This document shows, one piece after another, positions 33,583 through 41,185 of a stretch of DNA of 46,433 nucleotides; the stretch's first letter is position 1, and every line of letters starts with the position of its first letter. Made by a program: the position numbers and the translations under genes. Below the pieces are notes generated by a model. That model saw nothing but the letters and a program-made list of their open reading frames with translations. It had not been told where the DNA came from and did not search any database. The stretch is taken from positions 1-46,433 of the forward strand of contig JAEDJL010000011.1 of the NCBI GenBank assembly GCA_016296345.1, given 5' to 3'. Source of the DNA: Bacteroidales bacterium. Its GTDB lineage: Bacteria > Bacteroidota > Bacteroidia > Bacteroidales > P3.

Positions 33583-34197
33583 ATGATAGTAAAAACAGCA
33601 GAGTTTGTCAAAAGCAGCCCACAGGTCGGACAGTGTCCTAAAGCCGATAAGCCGGAATTTGCTTTTATCGGCAGGAGCAACGTAGGCAAGAGTTCGCTGA
33701 TAAATATGCTCACAGACAAGAAAGATTTGGCAAAGACTTCTTCCCAACCCGGTAAAACGCAGCTGATAAACCACTTTTTGATAAATTCAGAGTGGTACTT
33801 GGTCGATTTGCCCGGCTATGGCTATGCAAAGATCTCAATGAGCAACCGTAAACAGTGGCAAAAGATGATAAACGATTACCTTTTGCAAAGAGAGAACTTG
33901 TTGAGTGTTTTCGTGTTGGTCGATTCTCGTTTAGAACCACAAAAGATAGATTTGGAGTTTATCAACTTCCTTGGCGAGAATGCAGTTCCGCTTACAATTA
34001 TATTTACCAAAACCGATAAGCAGACGGCAAAGAAAACAGCCGAAAGCGTAGAGCGTTTTAAGCAAGCCTTGTCGGAATATTGGGAAGAGTTGCCCGATAT
34101 TTTGCAGACTTCGTCTCAAAACAGCAATGGCAGAGATGAGGTTTTGGATAAGATAGAAAGCATAATTCCATTTTTCAAAACTCAGGACAGATTATGA
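33583..34197 (+). CDS. ysxC: Ribosome biogenesis GTPase YsxC/YihA (EngB)
   Basis: 204 residues. G1 GRSNVGKSS, G2 Thr in SSQPGKTQ, G3 DLPGYG, G4 TKTD and G5 TSS are all present, diagnostic of the EngB branch of TrmE-Era GTPases. It helps late assembly of the 50S subunit. It starts 10 bases after glsB and overlaps pfkA by 4 bases. Confidence 0.96.
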   Translation: MIVKTAEFVKSSPQVGQCPKADKPEFAFIGRSNVGKSSLINMLTDKKDLAKTSSQPGKTQLINHFLINSEWYLVDLPGYGYAKISMSNRKQWQKMINDYLLQRENLLSVFVLVDSRLEPQKIDLEFINFLGENAVPLTIIFTKTDKQTAKKTAESVERFKQALSEYWEELPDILQTSSQNSNGRDEVLDKIESIIPFFKTQDRL

Positions 34198-35288
34198 AAA
34201 GACTAATGGTAGTAACAGGGGGCGGCGATTGCCCGGGCTTGAATGCTGTAATAAGAGCAATAGTAAAGCGAGCTTCTCAGGAGAAGGATTGGGAGGTGAT
34301 TGGTTGTATAGAGTCGTTTAACGGAGTTTTGAGAGAGCCGACCGAAGTTGTGGTGTTGGATAACGACAGCGTTTCCGGCATACTTATTCAAGGCGGAACA
34401 ATAATCGGAACAACCAACAAGGGAGGTCCTTTTGCCTATCCGGTAAAACGTTCTGACGGAACGTGGGAAACGGTCGATGTGAGCGACCAAATGATAAGGA
34501 AATTGCAATATATGGGTGTCGATGCTGTCATCAACATAGGAGGAGACGGCTCTCAACGTATTTCCAAAGCTCTTTATGACAAAGGTCTGAACATAATAGG
34601 CGTGCCAAAAACGATAGACAATGATTTGTCGATGACGGACTTTACATTCGGTTTTCAGACAGCTGTTCAGATAGCAACCGAAGCGGTCGATAAGTTGGTA
34701 ACAACAGCGGCAAGCCACAACAGAATATTTGTTTTGGAAGTCATGGGTCGCGATGCAGGTTGGATAGCACTCAATGCTGCAATAGCAGGAGGAGCAGATG
34801 TGTGTGTCATTCCCGAAATTCCATACGACATAAACAAAATCAAAGAGAAGATTGAAAGTCGCTACAAAAAGGGCAGGGGCTTTTGCATCATTGTTGTGGC
34901 AGAAGGAAGCCGCAATGCACGGGGAGAAAAGGTCGGTTTGAAAGCAGACGAACCCGGATATAGCAATTTCAAACTCGGAGGCATAGGACAAACCCTCAAA
35001 TTGGAGTTGCAACAAGCAGGAGTGGAACACGACATAAGAGTTTCTGTTCTCGGACACCTGCAACGAGGCGGCACACCGATTGCATACGACAGAGTGCTTG
35101 CTTCAGAGTTTGGAGTGAAAGCCTTTGAACTTGCAAAAAGCGGAGAGTTTGGTAAAATGGTTGCCTACAAACACCCCGACATTATTGCCGTTACCTTAGA
35201 AGAAGCACTGAAAGAACCTCATTTGGTTTCGCCCGACAGCTTCCTTGTGCAGACAGCCAAAGGTTTGGGCATAGAGTTCGGAGGATAG
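34194..35288 (+). CDS. pfkA: 6-phosphofructokinase with mixed donor-site residues
   Basis: 364 residues. TGGGDCPGLNAVIR is the N-terminal phosphate loop, GGDGS and PKTIDNDL surround the donor site, and EVMGRDAGWIAL and LGHLQRGG bind fructose 6-phosphate. At the two positions that distinguish donors (E. coli 104 and 124) this protein has Gly119 (as in ATP enzymes) and Lys139 (as in PPi enzymes). The donor therefore cannot be read directly. It phosphorylates fructose 6-phosphate in glycolysis. It overlaps ysxC by 4 bases (ATGA). Confidence 0.92.
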   Translation: MKRLMVVTGGGDCPGLNAVIRAIVKRASQEKDWEVIGCIESFNGVLREPTEVVVLDNDSVSGILIQGGTIIGTTNKGGPFAYPVKRSDGTWETVDVSDQMIRKLQYMGVDAVINIGGDGSQRISKALYDKGLNIIGVPKTIDNDLSMTDFTFGFQTAVQIATEAVDKLVTTAASHNRIFVLEVMGRDAGWIALNAAIAGGADVCVIPEIPYDINKIKEKIESRYKKGRGFCIIVVAEGSRNARGEKVGLKADEPGYSNFKLGGIGQTLKLELQQAGVEHDIRVSVLGHLQRGGTPIAYDRVLASEFGVKAFELAKSGEFGKMVAYKHPDIIAVTLEEALKEPHLVSPDSFLVQTAKGLGIEFGG

Positions 35289-35370
35289 CAAGCCGAAAAC
35301 ACCATACAACAAACAGCAAATAAACACAAAAAAGAAATAGGATTAACAACATAAAAACGGTATCGTAAAG

Positions 35371-36888
35371 ATGAAAAAGATAAAGAGTGCATTGATTTCG
35401 GTCTTTTACAAGGACGGATTGGACGAGATAGTTAAATTGCTTGATGCAAACGGGGTTGAGATTTATTCAACAGGAGGAACATACGACTATATTTGCAATT
35501 TGGGAATAAAAGCAAAGACAGTGGAAAGCCTTACGGGCTATCCCTCAATCCTCGGAGGAAGAGTGAAGACACTGCACCCGAAAGTTTTTGGCGGAATACT
35601 CTGCCGCAGAGACAACAATTCGGATATTGAACAAATCAAACAATATGAAATTCCAGAGATTGACCTTGTGATAGTCGATCTTTATCCGTTCAAAAAGACG
35701 GTGGATAGCGGAGCAAGCCGCCAAGACATCATCGAAAAAATTGACATAGGAGGAATATCTCTCATAAGAGCAGCAGCAAAGAACTACAAAGATGTTTTGA
35801 TTGTGCCTTCTGTCGAACATTATGGAGAATTGGTCGAATTGCTCTCAAAGCAACAATGTTCCACAAGCATGGAAGACCGCTTCCGTTTTGCAACATACGC
35901 CTTTGCTCAAAGCTCAGACTATGACACTGCAATCTTTGAATACTTCAATCAAGAGACAGCAATGCCCGTATTCAAACAAAGCTGCCATAGCTCAAAGAGC
36001 CTTCGTTATGGCGAAAACCCTCACCAAAAGGGAGCATTCTTTGGCGACTTGGACAGCTTTGCAGAGCAGCTTCACGGTAAGGAAATATCCTACAACAACA
36101 TCGGAGACATAGATGCAGCCTGTCGATTGATTGACGACTTTGACCAAACAACCTTTGCAATCATCAAGCACAACAACGCCTGCGGTTTGGCAAGCCGTCC
36201 TACGCTCAAAGAAGCCTACATGGCAGCCTTGGCTTGCGACCCTGTGTCGGCATTCGGAGGAGTGTTGGTGTGCAACAGACCGATAGACGAAGCAACAGCA
36301 CAAGAAATGAACAGCCTCTTCATGGAAATCTGCATTGCACCCGACTATAGCGAGAAGGCATTGGAGATATTGAAGTGCAAAAAGAACCGCATACTCCTTC
36401 GCCGCAAGCAATGCCCTATGCCGAAAACTCAGTTCCGTTCGGCACTCAACGGAGTTTTGGTTCAGGATATGGACACCATTGTCGAGAAAGCAGCAGACCT
36501 TGTGAGCGTAACCTCAACTCCTCTTACCCAAGAGCAGAAAGCCGATTTGGAATTTGCCAACAAAATAGTAAAACACACCAAATCGAACGCCATAGTATTG
36601 GCAAAAGGACAGCAGCTTTGTGCAAGCGGAACAGGTCAGACAAGCCGTGTAGATGCCTTGAAGCAGGCAATAGAAAAAGCAAAGCAGTTTGGATTTGACC
36701 TTGGCGGAGCAGTAATGGCGTCAGATGCTTTCTTCCCATTCCCCGACTGTGTGGAGATTGCCCACAATGCAGGCATTACCGCAGTCATTCAACCCGGAGG
36801 AAGCGTCAGAGACAACCTTACCCAAGAGTATTGCGAGCAACACCAAATAGCAATGGCAGTTACAGGCAATCGACATTTCAAACACTAA
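35371..36888 (+). CDS. purH: Bifunctional AICAR formyltransferase / IMP cyclohydrolase
   Basis: 505 residues, typical of PurH. N-terminal IMP cyclohydrolase domain: ALISVFYKDGL, STGGTYDYI, ILGGRVKTLHPKVFGGIL, DLVIVDLYPF. C-terminal transformylase: LRYGENPHQKGAFF, KHNNACGLA, and AFFPFPDCVE with GVTAVIQPGGS-like end. It makes IMP, the final two steps of purine synthesis. An 82-base A-rich gap separates it from pfkA. Confidence 0.97.
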   Translation: MKKIKSALISVFYKDGLDEIVKLLDANGVEIYSTGGTYDYICNLGIKAKTVESLTGYPSILGGRVKTLHPKVFGGILCRRDNNSDIEQIKQYEIPEIDLVIVDLYPFKKTVDSGASRQDIIEKIDIGGISLIRAAAKNYKDVLIVPSVEHYGELVELLSKQQCSTSMEDRFRFATYAFAQSSDYDTAIFEYFNQETAMPVFKQSCHSSKSLRYGENPHQKGAFFGDLDSFAEQLHGKEISYNNIGDIDAACRLIDDFDQTTFAIIKHNNACGLASRPTLKEAYMAALACDPVSAFGGVLVCNRPIDEATAQEMNSLFMEICIAPDYSEKALEILKCKKNRILLRRKQCPMPKTQFRSALNGVLVQDMDTIVEKAADLVSVTSTPLTQEQKADLEFANKIVKHTKSNAIVLAKGQQLCASGTGQTSRVDALKQAIEKAKQFGFDLGGAVMASDAFFPFPDCVEIAHNAGITAVIQPGGSVRDNLTQEYCEQHQIAMAVTGNRHFKH

Positions 36889-36963
36889 AAAACAGAAATT
36901 TATCTCAAAAATTGAAACTCAAATAAGAAACAGACGTAAAAGCAGAAAAACAACAAAGAAAAA

Positions 36964-37986
36964 ATGGGTTTATTTTCGTTTTTAACCAGAGAGGTCGCAA
37001 TAGACTTGGGAACAGCCAACTCAATCGTTATTTGTAACGACAAGGTAGTTGTAGATGAACCCTCTATTGTGGCAGTCGATAGAGCAACAAACAAGATTAT
37101 CGCAGTGGGAAAGAAAGCCATGCAAATGGACGGTAAAACCCACGAAGGAATAAAAACAATCCGTCCGCTCAGGGACGGAGTTATTGCCGACTTTGACAAG
37201 GCAAACGACATGATTAGAGAGTTGATACGCATGATTAACCTCAAAAAGACAATCATACCGCCTTCACTAAAAATGGTTATATGTATTCCGAGCGGAATAA
37301 CCAATGTAGAAGAAAGAGCCGTCAGAGATGCAGCCGAGCAAGCAGGAGCAAAAGACGTAAGATTGATACACGAGCCAATGGCAGCGGCAATAGGAATAGG
37401 AATAGACGTACTCCAACCGGTGGGTAACATGATTATAGACATAGGAGGAGGTACAAGCGAAATCGCAGTCATAGCTTTGGGAGGAATAGTCTGCAACAAA
37501 TCCATACGAATTGCAGGCGACGAGTTCAACCAAGACATTATAGACTATATGCGTAAGCAACATAACATACACATTGGCGAAAGAATGGCAGAAAGAATAA
37601 AGATAGCAGTCGGAGCAGCCATACCGGAGTTGGCAAATCCGCCTGAGGACTTTGCCGTTCAAGGTCGTGATGTCTTGACAGGAATACCGAAAGAACTATA
37701 TGTTAATTACAAAGAAATAGCACACGCACTCGACAAATCGATAGCCAAAGTCGAGAGTGCCGTTCTTGAAGCCTTGGCAATGACACCTCCCGAGCTTGCA
37801 TCAGATATTTACCATACAGGAATATATCTTGCAGGAGGAGGAGCGCTTCTCAAAGGCTTGGACGTAAGACTTCAAGCCAAAACAAAGCTACCTGTACACG
37901 TTGCCGAAGATCCTCTCAGGGCAGTGGCAAGAGGAACAGGCATGGCATTGAAACATTATGATGAATATACATTCTTGATAAAATAG
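36964..37986 (+). CDS. mreB: Rod shape-determining protein MreB
   Basis: 340 residues, the usual length. Actin-fold phosphate loops VAIDLGTANSIV (near residue 10) and IIDIGGGTSEIAVI (near 160), and the adenosine motif LAGGGALLKGLD (near 290). MreB filaments guide cell-wall elongation, so the organism should be rod-shaped. Strong terminator follows 33 bases after the stop; mreC is not in the window. Confidence 0.97.
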   Translation: MGLFSFLTREVAIDLGTANSIVICNDKVVVDEPSIVAVDRATNKIIAVGKKAMQMDGKTHEGIKTIRPLRDGVIADFDKANDMIRELIRMINLKKTIIPPSLKMVICIPSGITNVEERAVRDAAEQAGAKDVRLIHEPMAAAIGIGIDVLQPVGNMIIDIGGGTSEIAVIALGGIVCNKSIRIAGDEFNQDIIDYMRKQHNIHIGERMAERIKIAVGAAIPELANPPEDFAVQGRDVLTGIPKELYVNYKEIAHALDKSIAKVESAVLEALAMTPPELASDIYHTGIYLAGGGALLKGLDVRLQAKTKLPVHVAEDPLRAVARGTGMALKHYDEYTFLIK

Positions 37987-38018
37987 TTAGTTGATTAAAT
38001 CAAACAATCCAATCCAAT

Positions 38019-38061
38019 CGGAGAACCCTCAAAACCGTACGTAGGTTCTCCGATTTTTTTT
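38019..38061 (+). terminator. Intrinsic terminator between mreB and the CDF gene
   Basis: CGGAGAACC (38019-38027) pairs with GGTTCTCCG (38044-38052), then ATTTTTTTT. It ends only about 5 bases before the next start codon. Confidence 0.85.
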
Positions 38062-38066
38062 GAGCT

Positions 38067-38957
38067 ATGAAAGAAAGAGAAAGACAAATCACACGAGTAA
38101 CACTGCTGGGAAGTGTTATCAATATGGTGCTTGCGGCATTGAAAATGGTTGCAGGCATTGTGGGACGAAGCGGAGCAATGGTAGCAGACGGCATACACTC
38201 ACTCAGCGACCTTGTAAGCGACATAGTAGTGCTTATTTTTGTACCCATGTCCTCAAAGAGCAGAGATGACGGACACAAATACGGACATGGCAAGTTTGAA
38301 ACCCTTGCCACACTCATAGTAAGCCTTATCTTGGTAGTGGTGGCAGCCAAACTGATAGCCACATCTGTCGAAAAAATCATATTTGTAACAAACGGCAATA
38401 TATTGCCAAAGCCCGGCTACATAGCACTTATTGCAGCATCAGTCTCCATTCTCTCAAAAGAATTTCTCTATCAATACACGCTCTATGTGGGCAAGAAAAC
38501 CAATTCGGCAGCCTGCAAAGCCAACGCATGGCATCACCGCTCCGATGCTTTTTCTTCCATAGGTTCGCTCATAGGCATAGGAGGAGCAATCGTTCTTGGC
38601 GACAAATGGACGATACTCGACCCCATAGCCGCAGTAGTCATAGGACTAATGATATTGGTTGTGGCAGTAAAGATGTTCAAGCCTCCGTTTGACGAACTCA
38701 TGGAGAAATCCTTGGGAGAGCAAACCGAACAACAAATCAAAGACATCATCACCTCAACCCAAGGAGTGAAAGGCATGCACAAACTCAAAACCCGATGCAA
38801 CGGACAAAGTAAGATAATCGAATGTCATATCCTTGTAGAGCGAACCAACACCATAGTGCAAGCACACGACATAGCCACCGAAGTAGAGAATAAACTCGAA
38901 GCAACCTTTGGCGACAACACCCAGATAAGTATCCACATCGAACCCCTTGCCGACTGA
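38067..38957 (+). CDS. Cation diffusion facilitator transporter
   Basis: 296 residues with six membrane segments and a cytoplasmic C-terminal domain. Metal-site motifs HSLSD (HxxxD, segment 2) and HRSDA (HxxxD, segment 5) with the His-rich DGHKYGHGKFE in the first loop are characteristic of zinc/iron/manganese CDF exporters. The C-terminal domain (QIKDIITSTQGVKGMHKLKTR ... IHIEPLAD) is the ferredoxin-like dimerisation module. Start ATG is preceded by TGAGCT and the terminator of mreB, leaving almost no leader; expression might depend on read-through. The stop overlaps the junction with a broken ATPase gene. Confidence 0.92.
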   Translation: MKERERQITRVTLLGSVINMVLAALKMVAGIVGRSGAMVADGIHSLSDLVSDIVVLIFVPMSSKSRDDGHKYGHGKFETLATLIVSLILVVVAAKLIATSVEKIIFVTNGNILPKPGYIALIAASVSILSKEFLYQYTLYVGKKTNSAACKANAWHHRSDAFSSIGSLIGIGGAIVLGDKWTILDPIAAVVIGLMILVVAVKMFKPPFDELMEKSLGEQTEQQIKDIITSTQGVKGMHKLKTRCNGQSKIIECHILVERTNTIVQAHDIATEVENKLEATFGDNTQISIHIEPLAD

Positions 38958-39040
38958 CGCACACCTTTTATCACAAGAGGCTTTCTCTCTTTGGAGCGTT
39001 TCCATTCGGCAAGGACTGTCTCGATTTTCCTCCTAAGCAT
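38954..39040 (-). pseudogene. 5' stub of an AAA/DUF4143-type ATPase
   Basis: The minus-strand ATG at 39040 opens 29 codons with KRKIETVLAEW-like start, ERKPLVIKGVRQ, exactly the N-terminus of the Bacteroidetes AAA_14/DUF4143 ATPases, where GKT would follow. At VRQ homology stops and the sequence becomes the 3' end of the CDF gene on the other strand. The remaining frame (to 38825) is not ATPase-like. A deletion has joined the two; the upstream -7 element TAACTTTG is still present. Confidence 0.75.
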
Positions 39041-39066
39041 AGCCCCAAATTTATCTTTTTCAAACG

Positions 39067-39151
39067 CAAAGTTACACTTTTTCTACCGAATAACGCCTAT
39101 TTCGTTACATTTTTCCAAGGGAATAATCGCCACTTTGCTACACTTTTCCAA
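39067..39151 (-). repeat. 33-bp tandem repeat in the promoter region of the ATPase stub
   Basis: Two full 33-bp units (39086-39118, 39119-39151) and a partial third (39071-39085). Read on the minus strand each has TTGGAAAAnTGTA(A/G)C; only the gene-proximal copy keeps a full TAnnTTTG (39067-39074), while the others read TAACGAAA and TAGCAAAG. Confidence 0.7.
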
Positions 39152-39504
39152 GCGAAAGCCCCAATGTTTTTGCACAGCTTTTCGGCTTGCAAGAGCGGTT
39201 GCTTGTGCAAAACTCGCACTTTTTGTTTCTATGACTGCAAAATATGTTGTTTGCAAGTGTGGATTTATGTAAAGTCTGTTTATTTTTAACTATATTTATG
39301 ATAGTATGGCGAGTTTGTCAGGTGAGTGTTTAACATTTGGCGATTTTTAAGCCCGAATGCTTGCGATTTTTCGGGGTCGGTCGTGGTCGGGGTCGATTTT
39401 TGCGAGAATTTGAGCGTTTAGCAATTTATTGTGTTTCAGGTGTTTGCAAAATAAGTGCTGATTTAAGTAAAGCAAGTGTTGATTTGGGTAAAATAAGACT
39501 GCAT
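39152..39504. other. Gene-free stretch
   Basis: A+T-rich with short ORFs lacking family similarity or ribosome-binding sites. I see no RNA or repeat here that I can support. Confidence 0.5.
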
Positions 39505-39600
39505 CTTTTTGAAAAAAGACGAAGAGTTAAGCTCACTAATCCTTCGTCTTTTGTGTGCTAATCCTTCGTCTTTTTTCAAAAAGACTTCATGTTAGTGAGC
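39505..39600. repeat. Interleaved inverted and direct repeats, pseudoknot-capable
   Basis: A perfect 20-bp inverted repeat (39505-39524 with 39564-39583). A 17-bp direct repeat CTAATCCTTCGTCTTTT at 39536 and 39558 gives the left arm a second partial partner (39542-39552). A 9-bp pair GCTCACTAA (39531-39539) with TTAGTGAGC (39592-39600) is interleaved with the first, the topology of an H-type pseudoknot. Confidence 0.8.
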
Positions 39601-39910
39601 AAAAACCCTTATGTTGTTGTAGCAAGAGTAAACCTTGGTCCGAAAAACTCTCATTTCGCTCTTAAAACAGGTGAAAAATCGACCCGAACCTCTCGATTAA
39701 CAAACACTCTTGATTTGTTTCAAAAATAAAGAACAGAGCGATTATTTAACCTTTATGCAAAAACAAAACCCGGACTTTAACTCATTCACCCCAATTCGGC
39801 AATCAACTCTATTTTTTTGTGTGCGGAGCAATGTTTAGAAGTTTCCCAAGGCAATGACATTTTTTTTGCTTGCTTTTGCCTACGCTTAAATGATTTGAGA
39901 AATGAGAGAT
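39601..39910. other. Gene-free stretch
   Basis: No credible coding region, tRNA or promoter recognised in about 300 bases. Probably remains of accessory DNA. Confidence 0.4.
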
Positions 39911-40225
39911 GTTACCATAGGCAGAGCAGGAAATTATGCGTCAGTGTATGGAGTCAAAGTCTCCGGAGTTTATTGCCATTTACGGAAGACGTCGTATTGG
40001 TAAGACTTATTTGGTAAGACACTACTTCAATGATACCTTTAGTTTTGGTTTTTACAGGCATTTATCAAGGAACAAAGAAAGAGCAGCTTGATGATTTGTT
40101 TGTGGAATGATTATGCAATCAAATCATCAGAAGCCCTCGAACAGCTTTCTTTTTCTTGTTCATTAGATGATAAAACAATGCCAATATGCCCCGTTGGTAT
40201 GTTTCTCTCTTTCCGGACGCCAAAA
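39911..40225 (+). pseudogene. Frameshifted archaeal-type ATPase fragment
   Basis: Pieces of one protein appear in different frames: IGRA... then EQEIMRQCMESKSPEF-like text, the P-loop IAIYGRRRIGKTYLV, NDTFSF; after a shift FTGIYQGTKKEQLDDLF; after another IKSSEALEQLSFS. These are in the order found in the ATP-binding proteins of the archaeal ATPase/DUF234 group common in Bacteroidetes. At least three frameshifts and a stop show it is dead; the C-terminal two-thirds is missing. Confidence 0.75.
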
Positions 40226-40352
40226 CGCTTCTGAAGCGAACAAACATATAATAAGCCTGTGTTTCAATGCTTCTTTCATATTGCTTTACTGAAAATCAGA
40301 GCTGACAAAAGCATAATTCGGACTTTATCGCCGATGTTTTTGCACTATTCCT

Positions 40353-40382
40353 TTGCTGTTTTGCAATCTTTTCGTATTTCTG
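40353..40382 (+). promoter_or_regulatory. Candidate promoter of structured RNA A
   Basis: TTG at 40353-40355, exactly 19 bases, TATTTCTG at 40375-40382 (one mismatch to TAnnTTTG), followed by CAG as in several strong promoters of this window. Confidence 0.55.
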
Positions 40383-40387
40383 CAGCC

Positions 40388-40490
40388 GAATTGAGGTTGC
40401 TCCATACAAGGAAGGAGTTGTAAAATCAATATCGACGATGTTTTTATTGATTTCCTCAATCTACAGACCGTCTTTTGGCGGTCTTTTTTT
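40388..40490 (+). ncRNA. Candidate structured small RNA A
   Basis: About 100 bases ending in a strong intrinsic terminator (AGACCGTC-TTTT-GGCGGTCT then seven T, 40465-40490). A closing stem ATTGAGG/CCTCAAT (40390-40396 with 40454-40460) encloses two hairpins: CTCC/GGAG (40400-40403 with 40414-40417) and a 9-bp AAATCAATA/TATTGATTT (40423-40431 with 40445-40453), the latter stacked directly on the closing stem. No reading frame of note. It does not contain an anti-repeat to the CRISPR repeat. Not matched to any family I know. Confidence 0.55.
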
Positions 40491-40502
40491 GTTTGGGCGT
40501 CG

Positions 40503-40537
40503 GTTGTGAATTGCTTTCAAATAGTTGCAAACACAAC
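40503..40537. repeat. Solitary CRISPR repeat lacking the promoter segment
   Basis: 35 bases: the first 20 and last 15 bases of the array repeat, perfectly conserved, with repeat positions 21-32 (holding TATCTTTG) absent. It lies 857 bases left of the first full repeat. It may be the anti-repeat of a tracrRNA read on the minus strand, or a remnant of an older array end. Confidence 0.85.
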
Positions 40538-40668
40538 TGTAACACACCGCTGCATTGCGGTAGGGTTTTATCCGGAAGATTTGCCTGAGGACGAAGAAGA
40601 ATAGAGAATAAATAATCAATATAGAAGGAAAATGGAAAGTACAGAGAGAAGTAATTAAGTGGGCGAAG

Positions 40669-40695
40669 GAGAACCTGCAAGAGGTGCAGGTTCTC
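40669..40695. promoter_or_regulatory. Perfect 11-bp inverted repeat over the XRE start
   Basis: GAGAACCTGCA (40669-40679) and TGCAGGTTCTC (40685-40695) with a 5-base loop, overlapping the putative GTG start at 40684. It could be an operator for autoregulation or an RNA hairpin hiding the start. Confidence 0.6.
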
Positions 40696-40950
40696 AAAGC
40701 CAGAGCGGAGAAGGCTGAGAAAGCGAAGAAGTGCGGAAGGGATTGTTACAGCGTTGTCGGAGAGGTGATAAAGGCTCGAAGACAGGAGCTGAACATGACA
40801 CAGAGGCAGCTTGGCGATGAAGTAGGAATGCTTTATAATCATGTCATCGGCTACGAAAAAGGCAAGAGAGGCATGACGATTCAGACCCTGATGAAATTCT
40901 GTTCGGCTCTCGGGATTGAGTTAAAACTTAATGGGGTTATAATCAAGTAA
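40684..40950 (+). CDS. Small XRE-family helix-turn-helix regulator
   Basis: 88 residues from GTG at 40684; the frame is open back to 40612 without ATG, so the true start is uncertain. A Lys/Ala/Glu-rich helical N-terminus (residues 1-25) precedes a Cro/C1-type HTH: IKARRQELNMTQRQLGDEVGM...VIGYEKGKRGMTIQTLMKFCSALGIEL. No toxin or HipA-like partner follows; a terminator is next. It may be the antitoxin/regulator remnant of a lost module in this decayed zone. Confidence 0.7.
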   Translation: MQVLKARAEKAEKAKKCGRDCYSVVGEVIKARRQELNMTQRQLGDEVGMLYNHVIGYEKGKRGMTIQTLMKFCSALGIELKLNGVIIK

Positions 40951-40952
40951 AT

Positions 40953-40997
40953 AGCATTGGGCGTCAAAAAAAAGATTGGCGTCCAATGCTTTTTTTG
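40953..40997 (+). terminator. Terminator after the XRE gene
   Basis: AGCATTGGGCGTC pairs with GGCGTCCAATGCT (8 perfect pairs plus 5 with two G-U), then seven T. Confidence 0.85.
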
Positions 40998-41007
40998 CGA
41001 AAAAGGC

Positions 41008-41113
41008 TTGCGGGAAAGAAAAATTGTTGTATCTTTGCAAATGGATGAACGCTCGGAAACGAGCTTCGACCCCGGGTAAGAGGAGGCTTTAAAAGTCTCC
41101 TCTTATTTTTTTT
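41008..41113 (+). ncRNA. Candidate small RNA B with its promoter
   Basis: Promoter TTG (41008-41010)-N19-TATCTTTG (41030-41037). The transcript (about 41044-41113) has a hairpin GAA-C-GCTCG-GAAA-CGAGC-TTC (41047-41067) and a terminator TAAGAGGAG/CTCCTCTTA (41077-41085 with 41097-41105) followed by eight T. A 12-codon frame from ATG 41041 ends just before the terminator but is probably fortuitous, since the sister RNA has ATGGATTGA. The sequence from about 60 bases upstream through ATGGAT is shared with RNA C. Confidence 0.6.
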
Positions 41114-41185
41114 GTGGTTTGAATTGTAGATAACTGAAATCCTTGAATATAACCATAACATCATCAACTTTTTTTGCGAAAAAAT

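Noticed and set aside
40388..40490. Structured RNA A as the tracrRNA
   Set aside because: No stretch complementary to the CRISPR repeat beyond a few bases; the solitary repeat lies after its terminator.
40556..40606. Possible C-terminal tail of a lost protein (GFYPEDLPEDEEE) after the solitary repeat
   Set aside because: Too short to assign and without a start; may be chance.
41041..41079. 12-codon ORF (MDERSETSFDPG) in small RNA B as a leader peptide
   Set aside because: The sister RNA C has ATGGATTGA at the same place, so the frame is not conserved.
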